Below are positions 10,094 through 15,427 of a DNA stretch of 15,427 nt, piece by piece. Each line of letters starts with the position of its first letter. Position 1 is the stretch's first letter. A program made the position numbers and the translations under genes. The notes beneath the pieces were generated by a model. The model had not been told where the DNA came from and searched no databases. It saw only the letters and a program-made list of their open reading frames with translations. This DNA is from CAZWHE01 sp964633825 (GTDB lineage Bacteria > Planctomycetota > B15-G4 > CAYZWU01). The stretch is from contig CAZWHE010000099.1 in the NCBI GenBank assembly GCA_964633825.1, positions 1 to 15,427 of the forward strand. Direction: 5' to 3'.

Positions 10094-12580
10094 TCACTGC
10101 AGCACCGTCGCCAGGGGCGCTGAAATGTTCTTCACCCCCTGGGGATAGGCGCCGTGTTGCGTCACTGCCGCGAAGAAAACCTCCCGCCCGACGATTCCGG
10201 GCATGTTGGGGATGACGAATTCGGGGTCGGAGCTCTGCCCCGAGCCGTCCAGCGTTCCCGTGAAGAAGTTGAATATCCCGTTTCCGGGATTGATCGACAT
10301 GCGCAGGATCGTGTTGTCCTCAAGGGGAAAGAACCGGCCGTCGCCGATGGGGACGGCGGGATAGGTGTCCGTCGATGCGGCCATGATATAGCCGAGTCCC
10401 GCATCGTCGGGAGAGTCGATGATGATGTTCACCGTCGTCCCGATCACGGGCGGCGCCGAAAGAGCGAGGCCGATGGGAGAGGCGTAGGTCTTGACCTCCA
10501 CATCGTCGAGACCGGCCTCGACGATGTCGTTGTTCGGCTGGTCCTGCGCGACGGCCCGGACCCTGACCTGGGCAGTGGGCGTGACGTAATCGGCCACGTT
10601 GAAGGTGAGCTGATCCCACCCGCTCAGGCTGCTGTATGTTGAGAAGACGTTCGTCCACGACCCGCCGTTGTCGTTCGAGACATCGATCTCGAAGGCATCG
10701 TTGTTGTCCCGCGAATAGTACCAGGCGTACAGGCTGACCTCTGCGTTGCCGCTCGACAGGTCGATCACGGGCGAGATCAAACGCGTGGGTCCGCCGTCGA
10801 TGTCATAGCTGGAATAACTCCCCCCTGCAGGGCCGTTCTCCGTGAGGAAGCAGTACGTGCCCGTGCCGTTCGGATTGTCTTCCGTGGGTGCGACCTGCTG
10901 GCCCGATGTCGGGTTCGGCACATCGCGCTCCCAGGCGCCGGTCTGCAGGTTCTGGTTCGAGACGGTCCATCCCTTGTCGGTCTCGAAGTCGTCCTGGAAC
11001 CAGATCATTGGCGCGCCGGCGGTGAAGCTGAGCGGCAATGTCTGGGTGTATCCCTCGAAGGCGACATCCACGTCGAGGGTGATAGATTCGCCGTAGGGCG
11101 TCGTGCTGTCGAGCTCGACGATGAGAGGGGATGCGCTGTTATCGGCGTTCGTGACGCTGGCGATGACGCCGAAGTTGTGCGTCCCGTTCACAACGGTGAC
11201 ATATGGGCTCGAAGATCCGACCGAGGCCGTCACATCGGTTGTCGTTGCGGCCAGCCCCTTGTTCCGCAGGGTCAGGGTCACGGCCACGGGCTCCCCGGGG
11301 AAATAATAACCGTCGCCGTTGTCGTCGGCCAGGGTGTGGTTTTCGAGGTCGACCGAGCTTCCGGCCACCCAGGACCAGTACTTGATGGCCAACAGGTTCT
11401 CTTCAGCGAGGGGGATGATCCGGTTGAAGGAGGGCCAGAAGCCGTCGCCGCTGTTGCCGATCTCGGGCGTGATGTTGAAGACCCCGGCGTCGGCGTAGTG
11501 CCAGTCCGTGGCGCTGCCGTTGGCGGCGTAGAGAACGTTGTAGATCGTGCCGGCCGTGTACCCGTTGTCGGCCGAGATGTCGGCCAGGTATTCCTGGTAG
11601 ATCGCCCAGTCCCCGCCGAAGGGAAGGACGTTGTCATACCCGAAGGGGCAGAGATAGAGGTTCGAGTAGGTGTGGGTGTTCCAGCTCGTCATGATGGGAT
11701 GGTTCAGGATGTGGTCCCGCACGGCCTGGGTCTCGGGCTCGGAAAAAGCGGACGTGCCCCTGTATGTTTCGCTCCCCGGATTCGGGCTCGAACCCCAGTT
11801 GTCGTAACCCCACTTGTACCCGTAGTTCCTGTTGAGGTCGACGCCGTATGAGCCGCCGTTGTTGCGGCGGTTCTTGCGCCACATGCCTCCGCCGTTCGGA
11901 TTGGTCTGCTCGTTGTAGACATACCCGTCCGGGTTGTGCACGGGGATGAACCAGATCTCGCGGTTGTCGACGAGCCAGGTCAGCTCGGCATCGATGCCGT
12001 ATCCCTCGAGGAGCTGGATCATGTAGTAGATGAGGGTCATCATGCTCTGGGGCTCTCTCGCGTGGATGAGGGAGTCGAAAGAGACCTCGGGCTCCTGTTC
12101 GTCGATGTTGGGGTTGTCCGAGATCTTGACCGCCCAGATGTCGCGCCCCTCGATCGAGGTCCCGATGCTGGTCTTGGGAGTGATGAGGTGGGGGTACTGC
12201 ACGGCCCAGTCGTCGAGCATGGTTTCGATCTCGCTCAGCGTGTAGAACCCGCTCATGCTCCCGTTGGGAAAGGTGCGCAAGTTCTCGGGGCAGCTCTCTA
12301 TCAGGCGTTTCTCGTAGAAGGAGGCCATGTCCTCGATCACGGTCTCGAAACCGAAGCCCGCTTTGCTCAGCTCATCGAGGTCTGAGCTCCTGGCCACGAG
12401 CTCGATTTCATTGCCCGGCCCGGCCTTGACGATGTCGAGCCCCAGGGCCTGGAGCTTCGGAGCTTCTCGATACGAGTCGAGATCGACCCGCAGGAGATGG
12501 TACGTTTCGGGATCCTCCGCCGCGGGGGCGGAAGCGGTCAGAAGAACGAGCAGAAGGATCGGAAGGAGACGGATGTTCAT
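10094..12580 (-). CDS. Secreted M14 zinc carboxypeptidase, multidomain
   Basis: The 828-residue protein begins with a signal peptide (about 1-21, ending SAPAAE). A prosegment-like region (about 22-115) follows, then an M14 catalytic domain (about 115-415). Zinc ligands are His173 and Glu176 in SLIHAREP and His303 in SWNTHTYSN. Asn250-Arg251 in VDLNRNYG bind the substrate carboxylate, and the general base is Glu373 in ITPEIGNSG. The complete set indicates an active metallocarboxypeptidase releasing C-terminal residues; side-chain preference is not clear from the sequence. Next come an Ig-like/CARDB-type region (about 425-520), a MAM-like jelly roll (about 526-696; FQDDFETDKGW ... AGLDDVEV) and a terminal beta domain (about 702-828) related to those of the S8 and beta-helix proteins. 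GGAGG lies 8 nt before the start. The gene follows the C25 gene by 51 bp, so the two are probably cotranscribed. Confidence 0.93.
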   Translation of the reverse strand: MNIRLLPILLLVLLTASAPAAEDPETYHLLRVDLDSYREAPKLQALGLDIVKAGPGNEIELVARSSDLDELSKAGFGFETVIEDMASFYEKRLIESCPENLRTFPNGSMSGFYTLSEIETMLDDWAVQYPHLITPKTSIGTSIEGRDIWAVKISDNPNIDEQEPEVSFDSLIHAREPQSMMTLIYYMIQLLEGYGIDAELTWLVDNREIWFIPVHNPDGYVYNEQTNPNGGGMWRKNRRNNGGSYGVDLNRNYGYKWGYDNWGSSPNPGSETYRGTSAFSEPETQAVRDHILNHPIMTSWNTHTYSNLYLCPFGYDNVLPFGGDWAIYQEYLADISADNGYTAGTIYNVLYAANGSATDWHYADAGVFNITPEIGNSGDGFWPSFNRIIPLAEENLLAIKYWSWVAGSSVDLENHTLADDNGDGYYFPGEPVAVTLTLRNKGLAATTTDVTASVGSSSPYVTVVNGTHNFGVIASVTNADNSASPLIVELDSTTPYGESITLDVDVAFEGYTQTLPLSFTAGAPMIWFQDDFETDKGWTVSNQNLQTGAWERDVPNPTSGQQVAPTEDNPNGTGTYCFLTENGPAGGSYSSYDIDGGPTRLISPVIDLSSGNAEVSLYAWYYSRDNNDAFEIDVSNDNGGSWTNVFSTYSSLSGWDQLTFNVADYVTPTAQVRVRAVAQDQPNNDIVEAGLDDVEVKTYASPIGLALSAPPVIGTTVNIIIDSPDDAGLGYIMAASTDTYPAVPIGDGRFFPLEDNTILRMSINPGNGIFNFFTGTLDGSGQSSDPEFVIPNMPGIVGREVFFAAVTQHGAYPQGVKNISAPLATVLQ

Positions 12581-12588
12581 TTTAATAT

Positions 12589-12593
12589 CCTCC
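12589..12593 (-). promoter_or_regulatory. Ribosome binding site GGAGG of the M14 gene
   Basis: On the minus strand GGAGG lies 8 nt before ATG 12580, within the 51-bp gap after the C25 gene. It fixes the start at the signal peptide. Confidence 0.75.
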
Positions 12594-12626
12594 AGAGAGT
12601 GACCGGCTTTTGATAGGTGCGTTGAG

Positions 12627-12644
12627 CGTTGTTACGGAACAACG
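12627..12644 (-). other. Hairpin overlapping the C25 stop codon
   Basis: Two perfect 7-bp arms (CGTTGTT 12627-12633, AACAACG 12638-12644) enclose a 4-nt loop and cover the TAA stop of the C25 gene. No T-run follows, so it is not a standard terminator. It could slow RNA decay or tune expression between C25 and M14. Confidence 0.35.
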
Positions 12645-14956
12645 TTGATTTCTTCGTGGTCTTCGTGGTCAACGGTCGGGTAAGACCCGACATAAGCGTT
12701 CATCGTGGAAAGACCCGCCAGGGCGTACGAAACAGGGATCTGGTACTCATAAGAGATTCGCGTCGCTTTTTTGGGGTCCAGCGTCAATGTCTTGGGGCCG
12801 TTGAGATGTCCCGAAGGGGGCCAGGTCGCCCCGTTGGGAATGGTGACGTTCGTCCAGAGGGAGTAAGCCTGTGAAAGGGCCGTGGCGTTGTACATATCGA
12901 TCGTATAGCTGATGTCGTCGCCGAAGTAATAGATGCTGTCGTTCATCTCGAGATCGACGAAGACCTCGGGGTCCCCCGGCTGGGAGACGAGGCACTTTCC
13001 TTCGTAGGGAAGGATGTTCTTTCCTGTCACGGTGACTTTCATCAATCCCGATGTGGCGGGATCGATATCGTAAAAGTGGACCAGCCCGTCCACGGCCGAG
13101 TTTCCCCTTTCGTAAACCTCCGAGCCTTTCCAGATGCAGACGAGTGCGCCGGCATAGTTCTGGCCGTTGTGGCGTACGAGCACGTCGAAGTCCTGGGTGC
13201 CCGTTCCGATGGAAACCTGGTGCAGGACGTTCACGGTAATGGGATCTTCCGTCCAGAGAGGAAGCCCGGGGTCGCCCATGAGGGTCAGTTCCTGGTAGAT
13301 GTACTGATAGAGGCCGCCGGGATAGAATTCGTTCTTGTGTTCGGTCAGGGCCGCTCCGGCCGTGTAACACCAGGCGGGAGAGCCGCACAGAACCTTGAAG
13401 AAGAGCTGGGCGTACTTCAGCGAATAGAGGTTGGAGTGGCCCACGGCGTACCACCCGTAGCGGGAGTTGCCCACATAGGCGAGCCCGGCCCCGGAGTTGT
13501 TTTGCGTCCAGACCTCGCCGATCGAATCGTTGTAGTCGTAGGCCAGCGACCAGCACCCGATGGAGTAGAAGAGTCCCTTTTTCTCTCCGTTCTGAAGGCC
13601 GTTGAAGTCGCCGGGGTAGAGGAGGTGGCCGTGGTTGACGCACCCGACCCCGATGCAGCCCGAGCCGCAGTGGTCGGAATGGCAGATCAGGTTCTGTCCA
13701 TCGTTGAGATAGCCGATCGTGTCCGAATAGTGGGTTCCGGGCTCCGAGTCGTACTCGGTTGAGAGGTCGGCGCCGGCGGGGATGTAGTAGTCGGCGATGT
13801 GGACCATGCAGTTCTCGGACGGCGTGGAGGAATCGAGGTCATAGCCCATGAGAAAGTAGGTGTCGCAGAAATCGGGGGGCGGGTTTTTCTGATAACTGAT
13901 GCTCTTGTCGATGAACTCTTCGATATCGGAACCGTTCTCCACGCTCGCGCGGCCCACGTGGACCTCGACGACCCAGTCGTCGTCATAGTCGGCGTAATAG
14001 GTGTCGTTCGGAATGGCGTCGCTCGCCGGGTTCCAGACGTGGCACGGGATCTTCGACGTGTCGCCCCCCAGAAGGAAGTAAGTCGTTCCCCAGATGGAAT
14101 GAGCGTCGATGATGAAGCTCCGGATCTTTTCCTGGTCGGCGCTTCCGGCGCAGGTGTTGTATATGATCTCGGTGGGCACGAGAAAGGCCGGCATTCCTTT
14201 TTGCGTGAGCCATTCGATCAAAGCGTCCCAGCAATACATGAACTGGAGAGGCGTGATGATGATGTACTCGTATTTAGGCTGATAGAACCCCCGGTCTCCG
14301 CCTCCGTCCCAGGGAGGGAGGACGACGTCTTCGGGATTCGCGGCCAGGCTCTTGAGCCTCTCGAGCGTTGTCTTCCCTGTGATGTCGCTCAGGTTGTAAG
14401 TCTCGCGCACGGCGCCCGGCTTTTCCCTGTAAACGACTTCGTAGGATATGCTTTGCGCCAGGACGACCTTGCCCAAAACCGGATTGTACTGAACGGGATA
14501 AAGGGTCAGGGTGACGAAGTCCTGTCCCGCCAGATCCCACTGAGATGTTTTTTCCACATACTTGCCGGGAAAGAAGGCGTTGCGCCCGTATATCTTTTCA
14601 TCTTTGACAAAAGGATTGGGCGGGGGCGCAGCGCCCACGCGGCGCGGCATCGTCATGGGAGCCACGTTGAAGGTTCCGGCGATTTCGACCTTCTCCACCG
14701 ACAGGAGATTGACTTCGGTGACAAAGGCTTCGGGCGGAATCGCCACGTTGACCTGCACGACCGGAAGAGCGGGTGCGCCCGCCTGTGTCACGAGGCCGGC
14801 GTCGCCCAGGGAAGGGATGTCGAGCCCGGCAACCCGATTCCACGTCAAATCGTCGGCCGAGAAGGAAGCCCGGCCTGTCGTGTCGCCGCCAAAGGCCGCT
14901 CCACAGAAACAAAGGAAAGCCGAGAGAACAAGTGACGCGATGGAGGAGTGCTTCAT
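12632..14956 (-). CDS. Secreted C25 (gingipain-like) cysteine peptidase
   Basis: Starting at ATG 14956 (MKHSSIAS), the 774-residue protein has a signal peptide (about 1-23, FLCFCGAAFGG) and a C25-type propeptide region (about 24-225). The catalytic domain covers about 229-570 (YEYIIITP ... LMGDPGLPLW). The nucleophile is Cys468 in YSIGCWS, followed by the family pattern of aromatic-Asp, Glu and GNSRYGW. The catalytic His is most likely His429 in ICHSDHCGSG, 39 residues earlier; here the usual GHG is replaced by an H-x-x-H-C context with four nearby cysteines (425, 430, 434, 439). An Ig-like region (about 570-660) and a terminal beta domain (about 675-774) follow. The terminal domain does not obviously match the one shared by the three other secreted proteins, nor a Bacteroidetes T9SS signal that I recognise. 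Expected role: extracellular endopeptidase. The start has no good Shine-Dalgarno; ATG 14971 or 14998 are possible but would put extra residues before the signal peptide. Confidence 0.87.
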   Translation of the reverse strand: MKHSSIASLVLSAFLCFCGAAFGGDTTGRASFSADDLTWNRVAGLDIPSLGDAGLVTQAGAPALPVVQVNVAIPPEAFVTEVNLLSVEKVEIAGTFNVAPMTMPRRVGAAPPPNPFVKDEKIYGRNAFFPGKYVEKTSQWDLAGQDFVTLTLYPVQYNPVLGKVVLAQSISYEVVYREKPGAVRETYNLSDITGKTTLERLKSLAANPEDVVLPPWDGGGDRGFYQPKYEYIIITPLQFMYCWDALIEWLTQKGMPAFLVPTEIIYNTCAGSADQEKIRSFIIDAHSIWGTTYFLLGGDTSKIPCHVWNPASDAIPNDTYYADYDDDWVVEVHVGRASVENGSDIEEFIDKSISYQKNPPPDFCDTYFLMGYDLDSSTPSENCMVHIADYYIPAGADLSTEYDSEPGTHYSDTIGYLNDGQNLICHSDHCGSGCIGVGCVNHGHLLYPGDFNGLQNGEKKGLFYSIGCWSLAYDYNDSIGEVWTQNNSGAGLAYVGNSRYGWYAVGHSNLYSLKYAQLFFKVLCGSPAWCYTAGAALTEHKNEFYPGGLYQYIYQELTLMGDPGLPLWTEDPITVNVLHQVSIGTGTQDFDVLVRHNGQNYAGALVCIWKGSEVYERGNSAVDGLVHFYDIDPATSGLMKVTVTGKNILPYEGKCLVSQPGDPEVFVDLEMNDSIYYFGDDISYTIDMYNATALSQAYSLWTNVTIPNGATWPPSGHLNGPKTLTLDPKKATRISYEYQIPVSYALAGLSTMNAYVGSYPTVDHEDHEEINVVP

Positions 14957-14997
14957 GGGGGGCTCTCGCATGTAATGATGGTTTTTACTACATATCA

Positions 14998-15006
14998 ATC
15001 ATAGCA
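14998..15006 (-). promoter_or_regulatory. Candidate extended -10 promoter (TGCTATGAT) for the C25-M14 unit
   Basis: On the minus strand TGC (15006-15004) precedes TATGAT (15003-14998), one mismatch from the extended -10 consensus. The -35 position (AACAAA) is poor; a TTGATA also occurs nearby but at poor spacing. It would give a leader of about 35 nt to ATG 14956. It lies in the 188-bp divergent intergenic region. Confidence 0.4.
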
Positions 15007-15052
15007 CATTATCAATGGTTTTTGTTTTCTTTTCCACGTCGGATTTGGAGAT

Positions 15053-15081
15053 TCGACACACTCCGGGCTATTCTGTATAGT
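15053..15081 (+). promoter_or_regulatory. Sigma70-type promoter of the MFS transporter gene
   Basis: TCGACA (15053-15058) and TATAGT (15076-15081) are separated by exactly 17 bp; each hexamer differs from consensus by one base. Transcription would start near 15088, about 57 nt before ATG 15145, upstream of the palindrome at 15111-15129. Confidence 0.55.
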
Positions 15082-15110
15082 GTTCTCTTCGAATCGATAT
15101 TCTACTGTAG

Positions 15111-15129
15111 ATGATGTTCAGAACATCAT
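15111..15129. promoter_or_regulatory. Perfect 19-bp palindrome, candidate operator
   Basis: ATGATGTTC (15111-15119), a single A (15120) and GAACATCAT (15121-15129) are exact inverted arms of 9 bp. The site lies between the predicted transcription start (near 15088) and the AAGGAAAG ribosome binding site (15132-15139), 15 bp before ATG 15145. This is a typical place for a dimeric repressor. An RNA hairpin (7-bp stem, 5-nt loop) is possible but AT-rich and weak. Confidence 0.6.
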
Positions 15130-15144
15130 TTAAGGAAAGTGTGA

Positions 15145-15427
15145 ATGACCGAGAACGGGGCCGGAGATTCTGTCGGGGAGAAAAGCTTCTGGCAGATCAT
15201 CGCTGCTTCTTTCAGGGAACTGTGGGAAACCCTCTCTGCTTTTGTCAAGGCGCCCAGAGCCCTGTGGGGCATCAATCTCCCCTATATCATCGAGGGTCTT
15301 GCCTACTTCGGGGTCCTGACGATCCTGGGTATATTCTGTTCCGAGAACTGCGGCCTCGATGATGTTTATTCCGGATATATTCTCGGCGGCGTGACGGGCG
15401 GCATCACTTTGGCCATGCTCTTCTTCG
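15145..15427 (+). CDS. Major facilitator superfamily transporter, N-terminal fragment
   Basis: ATG 15145, preceded by AAGGAAAG, opens a frame that runs off the right edge (94 complete codons). A polar N-terminus (MTENGAGDSVGEKSFWQII) is followed by APRALWGINLPYIIEGLAYF, the start of a first membrane helix that continues through GVLTILGIFC. After SENCGLDD comes a Gly-rich second helix (GYILGGVTGGITLAMLFF). The arrangement of an initial helix, a short acidic loop and a GxxxGGxxG-type second helix fits MFS proteins, with some likeness to peptide-transporter (POT-like) members. The substrate cannot be inferred from this part. It is divergent from the peptidase genes and carries its own promoter and palindrome. 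Confidence 0.75.
   Translation, partial: MTENGAGDSVGEKSFWQIIAASFRELWETLSAFVKAPRALWGINLPYIIEGLAYFGVLTILGIFCSENCGLDDVYSGYILGGVTGGITLAMLFF

Noticed and set aside
11177..11851. Open frame of 224 codons on the plus strand inside the M14 gene
   Set aside because: Lies over the most conserved M14 motifs on the other strand; the product is a repetitive Val/Gly/Asp-rich sequence typical of an antisense frame.
12650..12674. Short tandem repeat CTTCGTGGT near the end of the C25 gene
   Set aside because: Two copies encoding the His/Glu-rich tail (DHEDHEE); too short to be a meaningful repeat array.
13799..14935. Open frame of 378 codons on the plus strand inside the C25 gene
   Set aside because: Antisense shadow of the C25 peptidase; no recognisable domain, no ribosome binding site, Val/Asp/Arg-rich composition.

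Overview
The window looks like chromosomal DNA from an uncultured, moderately GC-rich bacterium with a large secretome. The secreted proteins combine signal peptides, MAM/jelly-roll-like modules, a right-handed beta-helix and a recurring C-terminal beta domain. I associate this style with Planctomycetota and neighbouring environmental phyla (Eisenbacteria-, Hydrogenedentes- or Krumholzibacteria-like genomes). That placement is an impression from protein style, not a phylogenetic result. No RNA genes, CRISPR arrays, IS elements or prophage genes were seen.

Left part, plus strand (1-7412): the C-terminal end of a thioredoxin-fold protein; a 914-residue membrane-anchored protein built from about seven carboxypeptidase-regulatory-like beta-sandwich repeats; 13 bp further on, a secreted M1-type aminopeptidase with C-terminal TPR-like helices; a membrane-anchored endonuclease/exonuclease/phosphatase (EEP) domain protein; and a secreted beta-helix protein with its own promoter and an excellent Shine-Dalgarno. 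A strong bidirectional hairpin terminator at 7472-7496 closes this side.

Right part, minus strand (7522-14956): three secreted peptidases of three catalytic classes in one direction. They are a C25 (gingipain-like) cysteine peptidase, then an M14 zinc carboxypeptidase, then an S8 subtilisin-like serine peptidase. C25 and M14 are 51 bp apart and probably co-transcribed; S8 has its own consensus extended -10. Beyond them, divergently transcribed, a major-facilitator transporter starts at 15145 and runs off the window. It is preceded by a good sigma70-type promoter and a perfect 19-bp palindrome.

Taken together the region reads as extracellular protein breakdown: endopeptidases (C25, S8), a carboxypeptidase (M14) and an aminopeptidase (M1), with a transporter that could, speculatively, take up products. 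The most interesting points are: a related C-terminal beta domain on the beta-helix, S8 and M14 proteins (a candidate export or surface-attachment module); the M1 enzyme's shortened zinc-site spacing (HExxH-x14-E instead of x18); the palindromic operator before the transporter; a jelly-roll module between propeptide and catalytic domain in the S8 protein; and the cysteine-rich active-site loop of the C25 protein.
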